Below, piece by piece: positions 35,313 to 44,323 of a stretch of 64,000 nt of DNA; position 1 is the first letter of the stretch, and the number at the start of each line of letters is the position of its first letter. Position numbers and translations under genes: made by a program. The notes under the pieces were generated by a model. It ran no database searches. It was not told the DNA's origin and was given only the letters and a program-made list of their open reading frames with translations. Source of the stretch: CAYWMD01 sp964458575 (lineage in GTDB: Bacteria > Verrucomicrobiota > Verrucomicrobiia > Limisphaerales > JADLHS01); assembly GCA_964458575.1 (NCBI GenBank), contig CAYWMD010000006.1, positions 62,001 through 126,000 on the forward strand. Reading direction: 5' to 3'.

Positions 35313-36104
35313 TCAGCGCGGCATTTTGATCCGCGGCCGCAACCGTCCGTTGGAGACCACCATCCGGTACTTGCGATGCCCGGACACTGGCTCGGTCCGA
35401 TATTCTCCGCCCGCACACTCAACAATCAGCCCGCCCGCCGCAATGTCCCACAAGCTGATGCCGCGTTCAATGTAGGCGTCGAAGCGCCCCATGGCCACGT
35501 AAGTCAATGCCAGAGCCGCCGTGCCCATGATGCGCACTTTGCGCACCCGCTTGGCCAGCTGCGCGAAATAAGGCAGCGACTTGCGGAGGTTGTCTTTGCT
35601 CTTGGCAAAGCCGATCGTGACGATGGCGTTGCTCGCCTTCGTCCGCCTGCTTACGTGTATGATCCGGCCATTGCAGCGGGCAGGCTGGCCACGAATCGCC
35701 GTCCATAATTCGTCCAGAAACGGATCGTAAATCACCCCGACCATGGCTTTGAAGGCATCCCTCGCGGCGTCCGAACGAATCTCAAGCGCGATGGAAACGG
35801 CCGCGTGCGGAATGCCGTAGGCGTAATTCACCGTGCCGTCAATCGGATCAACCACCCACCGCTCCGTCGCGTTGACATCGCCGGTATCGCCCTCCTCGCC
35901 GAGCAGCGCAATCTTTGGAAACGCTGCGCGCAACATTCGCTCGATGAGTTTCTGGCACTGCACGTCCAGCTCCAGCTTGATATCGTGCGACGTGGCAAGT
36001 TTGACCGTCTTGGCCTGATGCAAATTCTGTCGCATCAATTTCCCCGCCGCACGCGCGGCGTGCACAGCGACATTCAGCGCCCGCTTGAGTTCTTTCGCAT
36101 TCAT
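35313..36104 (-). CDS. Inositol monophosphatase family protein
   Basis: 263 residues from the ATG at 36104, 14 bases after the DUF6259-like gene. An upstream in-frame start at 36278 would lie within that gene. The metal-binding LLGEEGD (E70/E71), WVVDPIDGTVN (83-93) and the late WDIAAGGLIVECAGG motif are all intact, giving a normal-length IMPase fold. Family members hydrolyse inositol phosphates, NADP, PAP or histidinol phosphate. The operon partners (glycosidase-like, transglutaminase-like) do not settle the substrate. Confidence 0.93.
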   Translation of the reverse strand: MNAKELKRALNVAVHAARAAGKLMRQNLHQAKTVKLATSHDIKLELDVQCQKLIERMLRAAFPKIALLGEEGDTGDVNATERWVVDPIDGTVNYAYGIPHAAVSIALEIRSDAARDAFKAMVGVIYDPFLDELWTAIRGQPARCNGRIIHVSRRTKASNAIVTIGFAKSKDNLRKSLPYFAQLAKRVRKVRIMGTAALALTYVAMGRFDAYIERGISLWDIAAGGLIVECAGGEYRTEPVSGHRKYRMVVSNGRLRPRIKMPR

Positions 36105-36118
36105 TCTTGAACGATCCG

Positions 36119-38419
36119 TTACTCCGGCTTCAATTCCAGCAAACATGCATCCAGCGGCGCCAATTCCGGTCGGAGAAGCAAGGTTTTTCCGGCGTAGTTC
36201 CCGATGCGACGTCGTCCGGACGCATCCATTCGATAAACGGTTCCCCGCCCAGGAAGGCCATACGCCTCTGGCTTGCACCGTAACTCAGGTGTCAATGGCT
36301 CCCCGCTGATGCTTGCCAGCGCGATCGCCACCCTGCCCTTTGGCGCTTGCCACGCGGCGGCCAGAACCAGCGGGGAATGTTGACGGAATTCTTTCACCCC
36401 ACCCCGCTGGCCGGCGTAAATGGACAACCGCGACATCTCGAGTTCCGCGCTGGGCGCAATCACTTCGGGCGGAGCGAGCATCTTGCCGAGCAAAAGGTAT
36501 TCACGATGGCGCGAATAAATCTTGGCCAGGCGCAAAGCGTAATTCATTTCCTCGCTTCGCTCCTGGAGTTGCGACGGCCGAAAGTTTGCCATCGTGGGTT
36601 GCTGTCCCCAGACAAATGCCCGCGCCTGTTCGAGCAGGAACTGCGGCGAGAATTTGCGGTCGAGCAACTGCAACGGCGCTTTCGGAGCAAACTCGGCCGG
36701 CCACAACTCGTCATACGGCGGCATCGTGAGCGACGAGTAATTGCCATAAAACGTCCCGTAACCGTGATAAACGGCGTGGAAGAACGGGATGGTTTCCCAT
36801 CCGTTTGACCCGGCGTAACGCTCGTGACTGACCTGCAATGCAAGCATGAGGTCCAGGTATGGCAGCCAGTTTTCGCCGCAACCCTCGCCCGCCAGCGCGG
36901 GGCGTTGGCCCGATGCAGACCGCCGGCGAATGTCCGCCGCAAGCGATTTGAACCCGTCCATCCAATACTTTCCGCCGCCGATGGCATGGCCGTGTTGCGA
37001 GTCGTGGCACGCCAGGCTGGAGCACGCCTGGTCCATATAGATACCATCCACATCGAGGTCGTTGATCGCCATCGCGGCGAGGCCGGCGTATTTGTTCCGC
37101 CAGAACTTTGTGCCCATGCACATGGAAGCGCACGGCGATTTTGTGAATGTGTTGTAAACCTCCGGCTTGATCCCTCCGTCGGCGGCTTTCACAGCGTAAC
37201 GCCCGGCCTGTTCGTTCGTCCAACTTGTGGTCGTCATGCCCCAAAGCCGCTGGTTCATGTAAACGAGGGCGTGAACATCGTTTGCGTGCGCGTGCTGGAG
37301 CGCGTCTTTGAAACCCGTTTCGCCTTCGCGCGGCGGCAGGTATTCAGGGAAACCAATGTCATAAGCACAGCCATGCCACCAGTGCCAAAACACGCTGACG
37401 GGCAGGCCCAGCCTTTTCTGCAAAGCGATCGCGGGCTCGATCACGCCGGGTGCCGCGCCGCGATTCCAGACCCAGAGCGCCGTGTTTGTGACCCAGGACG
37501 GCACCAAACCTCGCCGCAGTCGGCTCTCGTGCGCCCACGATTGGTTTGTCGCCCAGGTACGGTAAAGCTCCGCGGCCTCAAACCAACGGCCGTGAAACGA
37601 ACCGAGCACGACCGAGTAAGGCAGCTTGTAATCATTGCGCGGTCGGGCGCCATTTTCCGGCCGATGCAGAATCTCCAGATTGAAGCCGGCGTTGCTGTTG
37701 CCGAACACGGCAAAATCTTTCAGATATCCAGCCGTGTCATCACAGGCGGCGTACAAACCCGCGCCGGAGTCCCGAGCCAGGGCCAGGCATTGCATTGAAA
37801 GCAAACCGGGGTAAGCCCATTCGAGCCGTTTGGATTTACCGTCCGTCCCGTTGAGCAACGCGCGCGGATTCCCGGCCTGCTGACCCAACCAGACCGGAAC
37901 GGCGAGACGCTCACCCGGCTGCTCTGGCACGTTCAGCAACCGCGGAAAGCGAATCAAACCTGGCCGATGTCCGTTCAAGTGATCCAGCGCAATCTGCCAG
38001 CGGCTCAAGGCCTGGTGCGCGTCCAGGCGCATCGTCACCTGAACCCGCAACTTCGGTGCGACTGCCAGGCCGAAGTCCCGCCACTCCAACTTCAGTCCGT
38101 CCGCTTTCGGAAAGGCAGACGCCTTGAAGGTCCGGGCGTTGGCCGGCGTTATCGTGCCGAAGCCGGCCAGATCAAAAGCCCAGAGCCCACAGAGGTTGGT
38201 GGCAACCGCAACAAGGTTTTGCTGTGATGATGTTTCAATCAACTCGACGACTTGTCCGGACCGTGTGTCCACCCCCACCTCAAGCTGCGTCCCGCTCACC
38301 CGTACGATCGGCGGGGCGAAATCCTGGGCCACAACCTGCGAAACGAAAAGGCCGGCGGTGATGAAACATCCGCCCAGCAGCGAAAGCCCGAATCCGTGGG
38401 AATGGCCCGGCGGCATCAT
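36119..38419 (-). CDS. Secreted DUF6259-like putative glycoside hydrolase
   Basis: A 766-residue protein with a signal peptide (about 1-31, ending VSQVVAQ). The N-terminal 250 residues are beta-rich (VGVDTRSGQVVELI, like a GH-type beta-sandwich). The middle is a probable TIM barrel: VSVFWHWWHGCAYDIGFPEY, VYMNQRLWG, and DLDVDGIYMDQACSS with acidic residues where retaining glycosidases place their nucleophile. The C-terminal 100 residues are beta-rich. I recognise the layout of DUF6259 proteins, common in Verrucomicrobiota, but the substrate is unknown. It starts 8 bases after the transglutaminase-like gene. Confidence 0.78.
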   Translation of the reverse strand: MMPPGHSHGFGLSLLGGCFITAGLFVSQVVAQDFAPPIVRVSGTQLEVGVDTRSGQVVELIETSSQQNLVAVATNLCGLWAFDLAGFGTITPANARTFKASAFPKADGLKLEWRDFGLAVAPKLRVQVTMRLDAHQALSRWQIALDHLNGHRPGLIRFPRLLNVPEQPGERLAVPVWLGQQAGNPRALLNGTDGKSKRLEWAYPGLLSMQCLALARDSGAGLYAACDDTAGYLKDFAVFGNSNAGFNLEILHRPENGARPRNDYKLPYSVVLGSFHGRWFEAAELYRTWATNQSWAHESRLRRGLVPSWVTNTALWVWNRGAAPGVIEPAIALQKRLGLPVSVFWHWWHGCAYDIGFPEYLPPREGETGFKDALQHAHANDVHALVYMNQRLWGMTTTSWTNEQAGRYAVKAADGGIKPEVYNTFTKSPCASMCMGTKFWRNKYAGLAAMAINDLDVDGIYMDQACSSLACHDSQHGHAIGGGKYWMDGFKSLAADIRRRSASGQRPALAGEGCGENWLPYLDLMLALQVSHERYAGSNGWETIPFFHAVYHGYGTFYGNYSSLTMPPYDELWPAEFAPKAPLQLLDRKFSPQFLLEQARAFVWGQQPTMANFRPSQLQERSEEMNYALRLAKIYSRHREYLLLGKMLAPPEVIAPSAELEMSRLSIYAGQRGGVKEFRQHSPLVLAAAWQAPKGRVAIALASISGEPLTPELRCKPEAYGLPGRGTVYRMDASGRRRIGNYAGKTLLLRPELAPLDACLLELKPE

Positions 38420-38426
38420 GAACCTT

Positions 38427-39887
38427 CTACTTGGGAAGTTTCACTTCCTTGACGGTAAACTGGTAACTGTGTTTGTCGAAGTAGAGGTTGTGTCTGCCCC
38501 ATTCGAGTTCGCCGCGCTGGAAATCCACATTGTCGGACCGGAAACTGTTCTTCGGCGGCGAAAGTTCCTGGCAGTGGTCGCTGTTGGCAATCATGCGCCA
38601 TTGATCCAGCCCGCCAAAATAGAAATCGCGGATCTCACGCTTTTGCTCCGGCGTCAACGTGCGGGCGTACTGCATGGCCCAGATGCCCATGTAAGGGTCC
38701 ACCGGCATCCAACCGTAGGGCGCGAGGTAAATTTCGGTCCAATCGTGGATGTCGTCATCGCCGGGAAATGTGTTCCACCCCGACTGCCATCGTGCGGGAA
38801 TGCCGTTGAGCCGGCAGAGCGTGATGAACAACAGTGCCTCCTGTCCGCAATCGCCGTAGCGACGCGTCCGACAGTACTCGCTGATGTTCCGGATCGTCGA
38901 ATACTCGATGGCGAAGCTGTACTTGATCTGGTTCGCGATCCAGTCGAAGCATTTTTTTGCTTTGCGGAAGTCATTTGTTTCCGCGCCGACGACTTCCGCC
39001 GACAGCGCGCGCATCTCCGGCGTGAATTCCACGTGCGTGGTTTCGCGCAGAAACGGCGCCAGCGCGGCGGTTTTCGGATCGCACGGCTGAACTTCCTCCG
39101 GTTTCACGTCAAATTTCACACCGTAGGTTGTGTATTCGTATTCGAGTTTGAAGGACGTTGGTTTGCCGGCGCGGGCGGGCTGTTCAAAATACGCGGCGCG
39201 GATGGAACTGCTGCGCGAATTGATTTCCTTCGCCTTCGGTGTGGCTGACCGCAACTCAAAATCCCGTTGAAATGGATATTGCCGTGGCAGGGGCAGCCAC
39301 GCCCGAATGATTTCACCATCAGGCGCGGCATCCGCTTTCGCCGTCACGGTCAGTTTCACGCGGAACCTTTTTGGCAACACATACGGTTTCTTTTCCGCGA
39401 GCGCCGCCTGCCGGATGGCCGCGCAGGTGTCGAGGATGGCTTTTTCGTGGGCAGCGCTGTCCTTCGGTTTGACCCGCCGGGAATCCAGTTCGGGATAAAG
39501 GAAGAATAGATTGCGCGCGCTCGAATTCATGAACCGCCGTTTGCCATCAATCTCGCGGCTGTCGAAGCGCCCTTCGGCAACCCAGCGGTCGAACTCTGCC
39601 GGCGTTACATCCTTGACCAATTTCTTTACCGCATCGAACAGCTCGTCCTTTGTCAGTTTGAAATCCTTGCGAATGCGTTCCAGCCGGTCCAACTCGAATT
39701 CGAGTTGCTTGCGCTCCGCCGCCGAAGCGGATGCGCCGGCGAGCGCGTTGGACAAGACTTTGGCCGCGGCATTGAACTGGCCCTGTAATTCCAACTGGCC
39801 AGCTTGTTCAGCAGTGTTCGTCTGCGCCAGACCGTTGACGGTCGCGGCCACGCCAAGGAAAAGAACGAGGAAGCGGATGCGGTTCAT
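38427..39887 (-). CDS. Secreted transglutaminase-like protein
   Basis: 486 residues from the ATG at 39887, which begins a signal peptide (1-22, ending NGLAQ). A helical N-terminal region (about 30-130) precedes a beta domain (about 175-265, FRVKLTVTAKADAAPDGEII). The transglutaminase-like core has C347 in YGDCGQEALLF, H381 in IHDWTEIYL and D397 in WMPVDP, the full papain-like triad. Such proteins act as peptidases or cross-linkers. It heads an operon with the DUF6259-like and IMPase genes. Confidence 0.88.
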   Translation of the reverse strand: MNRIRFLVLFLGVAATVNGLAQTNTAEQAGQLELQGQFNAAAKVLSNALAGASASAAERKQLEFELDRLERIRKDFKLTKDELFDAVKKLVKDVTPAEFDRWVAEGRFDSREIDGKRRFMNSSARNLFFLYPELDSRRVKPKDSAAHEKAILDTCAAIRQAALAEKKPYVLPKRFRVKLTVTAKADAAPDGEIIRAWLPLPRQYPFQRDFELRSATPKAKEINSRSSSIRAAYFEQPARAGKPTSFKLEYEYTTYGVKFDVKPEEVQPCDPKTAALAPFLRETTHVEFTPEMRALSAEVVGAETNDFRKAKKCFDWIANQIKYSFAIEYSTIRNISEYCRTRRYGDCGQEALLFITLCRLNGIPARWQSGWNTFPGDDDIHDWTEIYLAPYGWMPVDPYMGIWAMQYARTLTPEQKREIRDFYFGGLDQWRMIANSDHCQELSPPKNSFRSDNVDFQRGELEWGRHNLYFDKHSYQFTVKEVKLPK

Positions 39888-39979
39888 CAGATCGAAATAG
39901 TGCCTGGGCAAATCGCGTTGAGCAATCCGCTAATCGGCTGTTCATTTTGGCGGTCTGCGGGCCTGAAGCCCTGACCTGC

Positions 39980-41692
39980 CTACGGTATTACCTCTTTCCG
40001 CTCCTCCAACTGCTCCGCTTGTTCCTTCTGCTTTTCATCGAGCAGATTCTTGTCAGCGGCATCGAGCACGTGCAGCAGATCGTTGGCTTCGAGCAGGCGC
40101 GGGACGCTGACATAATTCGCCCCCGCGGCATAAAGTTCCGGCACGTCGGTGACCTTCTCGGCGTTCACGATGATCTGGGCCTTCGGATTCAGGTCGCGCA
40201 GCAACCGCAGCAATTTGCGATTGCTGGTGCCCTTGAGCATCGCGTCGGGCAATGAACAGACCAGAATGCCGGCGTGCTCGACCCCCGCATGGTGCAACGT
40301 GTCCCGTTGGCTGATATCGCCGTACACCACGCGCACTCCCCGCGCGCGCAGGCGTTCAATCACCAGCGGATTGAAATCCACGACCCGGATTTCCGGCAGG
40401 AGCGCTGGCCGTTCACGCGTGATTTCCTCCAGCAACGAACTGGCCGTCCACGAAAACCCGAGGATGAAGATGCGCGCCGGACGTTCCAGGTGCGCGGTGT
40501 CCGATTCACCCTGCGGCAGGTCGGCCAGGCGCACTCTGGCCAGCCACGGCGAGGTTTTGCGCAAAATCGTATCGTTCTTGAGAATCGCGTAGGTCGAGTC
40601 CACCGCGAGGAACGCGAATGCAAAGGCCGCAATGCTGATGGTGTCGTCCGAGACATCGCCCGCCACCTTGCCCATGGCCAGCAACACGAGCGAAAGCTCG
40701 CTCATCTGGCACAAATTGACCGCCGGGAGCAGGCTGATGCGATGCCCCAGCCGCATTCGATAAAGCGTCGGGAACACGGTCAACAGCCGGCTGCCGACCA
40801 CCAACGCGCTCACCACCAGCATCCAGAACACAAAGTTCCAGGTCGGCACCGGAATCATCATGCCCAGGTTCACGAAGAACAACGTCACGAAGAAGTCGCG
40901 AATGCTCGTGACCTTGGCGACAACGTCGAGCGTGTAAGGAAAGGTGGAAACCATGACGCCGGCGATGAGCGCGCCCATCTCGCGCGAGAGTCCAAGCTGG
41001 TTCGCCAGACCGGCCATCGCAAAACACCATGCCAGGGCGCCCACCAGCACGAGTTCCGGCTGCCGCGCGACGAATTTGAAGATGGGTGGCAACAGAAACC
41101 GGCTGGCCACATACGCCACGCCCACGAGCAAAAGCACCTTCCCCAGTGCGAGTGCCAGTGGCACGACCGCGGGATTCTTCAAACTCGGCTGGATCGCCAG
41201 AAACAAAACCACGAACAAATCCTGAAGCACGAGCACGCCCACGGTGATCCGGCCCGCGAGGGTTTCGAGTTCATGCTTGTCGTGGAGCAGTTTGACGATG
41301 ATGACCGTGCTGCTCAGGGCCGCCGCGACCGCGAGATACAGCGCTTCCAGCCAGCCCTGCCCCGGGCCGGCCAGTCCGAAAAACACCCAGCCCAGCGCGA
41401 TGCAACCCACGATCTGGATCAGCGCCGTCAGGAAAATGATGCGTCCCGACCCCAGCATCTTCTTGAGATCCATCTCCAGGCCGATGAGGAACAGAAGCAA
41501 CATCAGGCCAATCTCCGCAATGGTCTTGATGGACTCGGCCTCCGTGACCCAGCGCAGCCCGTTCGGTCCGATGGCGAACCCCGCAACGAGGTAGGCAATG
41601 AGTAACGGCTGTTTCGCCGCCTGGCAAATCACCGCCACCACCCACGCGGCGATAATGCAGCGCGCGATGTCAATGATGAGTTCGTGGTTCAC
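39980..41692 (-). CDS. Kef-type cation:proton antiporter with TrkA-N (RCK-like) domain
   Basis: A 570-residue protein. Residues 1-385 form a CPA2 antiporter domain with about 12 membrane helices (PLLIAYLVAGFAIGPNGL, LLLFLIGLEMDLKKML). Residues about 405-530 are a TrkA-N type domain (VVDFNPLVIERLRARGVRVVYGDISQRDTL and IIVNAEKVTDVPELYAAGA). The usual GxGxxG nucleotide loop is replaced by FILGFSWTASSLLEEI, so binding of NAD(H) may be altered. A Glu/Lys/Gln-rich tail ends the protein. Likely role: K+ or Na+ efflux coupled to protons. Confidence 0.93.
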   Translation of the reverse strand: MNHELIIDIARCIIAAWVVAVICQAAKQPLLIAYLVAGFAIGPNGLRWVTEAESIKTIAEIGLMLLLFLIGLEMDLKKMLGSGRIIFLTALIQIVGCIALGWVFFGLAGPGQGWLEALYLAVAAALSSTVIIVKLLHDKHELETLAGRITVGVLVLQDLFVVLFLAIQPSLKNPAVVPLALALGKVLLLVGVAYVASRFLLPPIFKFVARQPELVLVGALAWCFAMAGLANQLGLSREMGALIAGVMVSTFPYTLDVVAKVTSIRDFFVTLFFVNLGMMIPVPTWNFVFWMLVVSALVVGSRLLTVFPTLYRMRLGHRISLLPAVNLCQMSELSLVLLAMGKVAGDVSDDTISIAAFAFAFLAVDSTYAILKNDTILRKTSPWLARVRLADLPQGESDTAHLERPARIFILGFSWTASSLLEEITRERPALLPEIRVVDFNPLVIERLRARGVRVVYGDISQRDTLHHAGVEHAGILVCSLPDAMLKGTSNRKLLRLLRDLNPKAQIIVNAEKVTDVPELYAAGANYVSVPRLLEANDLLHVLDAADKNLLDEKQKEQAEQLEERKEVIP

Positions 41693-41913
41693 GGGCGCTG
41701 TTTATACTTGGATGGCTTGCGTATCGTCGAGTGCCGAGTTGAGGCGCGGGCTCAATCCTTCTACAAACGAAGCGCTCCTGCCGGTGGACATTCCCCATGA
41801 TAGCTGTGTTGCTATCTGGATTGGCAATCTGCGCTGGACAGCATTCCACGCAAGTGAATAGCATTACGAAACGAATAGGTCATGTCGATGTAATGCGCGT
41901 TGCGTAATAGTCC

Positions 41914-42375
41914 ATGAAGCGCTCCCTAAGAAAACTACTCGACGGGTTCTTATTTGGCTTGGGATTCTCGTTGTCAATGGTTGTCGTCGTTGGCTTCCTG
42001 GTTGTGTGCGGGACGGCATTTGTGGTCAAGAAAGGGTTCGGCACCATGGCGAAGGCTTTGTCAGAGGGGACAACGATGGAGCAGGTTGAGGGTGTATCAT
42101 TAGTATCGAGCAAGCTGACGCGACGTGGCGAGGACATTGAAGTTTCTGCATCGGTCACAAATTCCACCAGCAGCCGCTTGCAAGATCTCATGGCGTATAC
42201 CGAATTGTCTCGGCGAGATGGAACATTCGTTGACTTCAGTCACGATCCCATTGAACTGGCGGAGCCACTCGCTCAACAGGAACTGAAGTTTCTCTTCTCA
42301 GGTGTGGACCCCACCAACCTGGTTCAGGAGTTGACCTTTAAACTCCAAGTATTTCAAAAGAGCGAAAAGGAGTAA
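41914..42375 (+). CDS. Hypothetical membrane-anchored protein with Ig-like (FxLYD-type) domain
   Basis: A 153-residue protein with a basic start (MKRSLRK), one membrane helix (about 10-38) and a C-terminal beta domain (about 60-150) with VSLVSSKLTRRGEDIEVSAS and AYTELSRRDGTFV, reminiscent of FxLYD domains. Codon use is visibly less GC-rich than in neighbours (many A/T third positions). It stands alone between divergent and unrelated genes, with a 221-base non-coding gap upstream (41693-41913). I do not recognise the family. Confidence 0.7.
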   Translation: MKRSLRKLLDGFLFGLGFSLSMVVVVGFLVVCGTAFVVKKGFGTMAKALSEGTTMEQVEGVSLVSSKLTRRGEDIEVSASVTNSTSSRLQDLMAYTELSRRDGTFVDFSHDPIELAEPLAQQELKFLFSGVDPTNLVQELTFKLQVFQKSEKE

Positions 42376-42449
42376 CCTGACAAGCCATCTGGCAGACTGT
42401 CAGCGCACTTGCCGCTTGCTCCCCTGCCTCGCCGGATTAACCTGTCAGC

Positions 42450-43271
42450 GTGGCGTGGCTTACTGACCGACACACTTTCCTGCTGGCCGTGATGGTTTAC
42501 GGCATCAGCATGATTTACTCGGTGTTTCTGTGGCGAAAGGGGTTTCGTCGCGATGAACACGTGAGCTACTTTCTGCTGTTGCTGGCATTCGGACTTCATA
42601 CCACAGCCATGGTTCAACGCGGCTTTTCGCTCAACCGTTGTCCGGTCAACAATCTCTTCGAGGCCACCATGTTCCTCGAATGGGCCATCTTGCTGGCTTA
42701 TCTCATCGTTGGGTTGCTGCCCAGATTGCGTTTCGTCGGTGCGTTCGCGTCGCCGTTGCTGTTCATCATTGGCGTGTTCGCGCTGATGCCCAAGCTCGAC
42801 CCGCCGCACGGACCAAAACCGGAATTCACGGGTTGGCTGGTCAGCTTGCACGCGTCACTGATTTTGCTGGCCTATGGCGCGTTCGGTCTGGCGTCGGTCT
42901 CGGCGGCGATGTTTCTGAGCCAGCAACACAACCTGAAGTTCAACAAACTCCGCGCGGTGTTGTCGTTGCTGCCGCCGATTCAACGGCTGGAACTGGTCAC
43001 CGGTCGCCTGGTGTTCGTGGGCTTTGTGTTGTTGACGCTTGGCTTGTTTGCCGGCGGACATCTGCCGCGACCCGAAGGGGTGGCCTATTGGCAGGACGTC
43101 AAGGTCCGCTGGTCGGCGCTGGTATGGCTGCTGTATCTGGGGCTGTTGTTGGCACGGTGGCGGTTTGCGTTTTCGGGCCGCCGTTTTGCGTGTGGGATCG
43201 TTGGCGTCTTCGCCTTTGTGCTGCTGACGTTTTGGGGAACAAATCTACTCTCCACGATCCACCACCCATGA
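42450..43271 (+). CDS. HemX/CcsA-like cytochrome c assembly membrane protein
   Basis: A 273-residue protein from a GTG at 42450 with about eight membrane segments. The cytochrome c assembly domain signature is loose: conserved His in FGLHTTAMV and SLHASLILLAYGAFGLASV, plus PVNNLFEATMFLEW resembling the CcsA tryptophan-rich region. HemX sits next to hemA in Bacillus and relatives and affects HemA levels; here too it directly precedes hemA with an ATGA overlap of 4 bases, which supports the HemX-like call. A heme-export role cannot be excluded. Confidence 0.85.
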   Translation: MAWLTDRHTFLLAVMVYGISMIYSVFLWRKGFRRDEHVSYFLLLLAFGLHTTAMVQRGFSLNRCPVNNLFEATMFLEWAILLAYLIVGLLPRLRFVGAFASPLLFIIGVFALMPKLDPPHGPKPEFTGWLVSLHASLILLAYGAFGLASVSAAMFLSQQHNLKFNKLRAVLSLLPPIQRLELVTGRLVFVGFVLLTLGLFAGGHLPRPEGVAYWQDVKVRWSALVWLLYLGLLLARWRFAFSGRRFACGIVGVFAFVLLTFWGTNLLSTIHHP

Positions 43272-44323
43272 GCGTCGTTGTCGTCGGACTCAATCATCGC
43301 TCCGCTCCCGTCGCATTGCGGGAACGATTTGCCTTCCCCGAAGCGAAGATTCCCGAGGTCTTGCAAAGCTTGCGCGCGGCGGGTATCGCGGACGAGGCGG
43401 TGATTCTTTCGACCTGCAATCGCGTGGAGATTTACGCAGCCACTTCGTTGGCGCCCGGCAGGGCCTTCGGCGAGTTGAAGGATTTTCTCACAAAGATTCA
43501 CGCTTACGGCGATCCGTTGACGGATGAGCTTTACCGGTTGAGCGAACCCCAAAGTCTCGAGCATTTGTTCAAGGTGGCGTGCGGCCTGGATTCGATGGTG
43601 CTCGGGGAAACGGAAATCCTCGGCCAATTGAAGCAGGCTTACGACCTCGCTTTGAAAAATCGGCACACGGGCAACCGGCTTAACAAGGCGTTCCAGCGCG
43701 CCTTCAACGTGGCCAAGCACATTCGTACGGAAACCAACATCCAGCGTGGCAGTGTGTCGGTGGCTTCCGTGGCAGTCGAACTGGCCGAGAAGATTTTCAG
43801 TTCACTGAATGACCACGAGATCATGGTCGTCGGCGCGGGTGATACGAGCGAAAAAACTGCGCGGGCGCTCCTCTCGCGTGGCGCGCGAAGCGTGATCGTG
43901 GCCAATCGTTCATTCGACCGCGCCCAAGCCCTGGCCAAAGATCTCGGCGGACGGGCCGTGTCCTTCGACGACTGGCTGAACGAATTTGCAACGGTTGACA
44001 TCGTCATCAGCAGCACCGCCGCACCGCACCATGTGCTGGATCGGGCGAAGCTGTTGCCGCTGATGAAACTCCGCCGCCACCGACCCCTCTTGCTCATAGA
44101 CATCGCCGTACCGCGCGACATTGATCCGGAGGTGAATTTCCTGGAGAACGTTTATCTTTACAACGTGGATGACCTGCAATCCATCGCCGACGATTATCTC
44201 AATCAACGCAAGGACGAGGTCGCGCGGTGTGAGGCGATTATTGCTGAAAAAGTGAAAGCATTGCTCGCACACGCTCCGATCCGTTTCTCGCTGATTCCGA
44301 AACCAGCATCCTCCCATGCCTGA
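43268..44323 (+). CDS. hemA: Glutamyl-tRNA reductase
   Basis: 351 residues from the ATG at 43268, which overlaps the hemX-like stop (ATGA); a longer frame starting at 42638 runs through the previous gene and is not used. It makes glutamate-1-semialdehyde, the first tetrapyrrole step. GLNHRSAPVALRE (7-19), the nucleophile C50 in LSTCNRVEIYA, LGETEILGQLKQAY and the Rossmann segment VVGAGDTSEKTARALL are intact. hemC follows with an 8-base overlap. Confidence 0.96.
   Translation: MSVVVVGLNHRSAPVALRERFAFPEAKIPEVLQSLRAAGIADEAVILSTCNRVEIYAATSLAPGRAFGELKDFLTKIHAYGDPLTDELYRLSEPQSLEHLFKVACGLDSMVLGETEILGQLKQAYDLALKNRHTGNRLNKAFQRAFNVAKHIRTETNIQRGSVSVASVAVELAEKIFSSLNDHEIMVVGAGDTSEKTARALLSRGARSVIVANRSFDRAQALAKDLGGRAVSFDDWLNEFATVDIVISSTAAPHHVLDRAKLLPLMKLRRHRPLLLIDIAVPRDIDPEVNFLENVYLYNVDDLQSIADDYLNQRKDEVARCEAIIAEKVKALLAHAPIRFSLIPKPASSHA

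Noticed and set aside
42638..43267. N-terminal extension of hemA by 210 codons
   Set aside because: It overlaps the hemX-like gene in another frame, has no HemA similarity, and the ATG at 43268 begins with the conserved HemA start.
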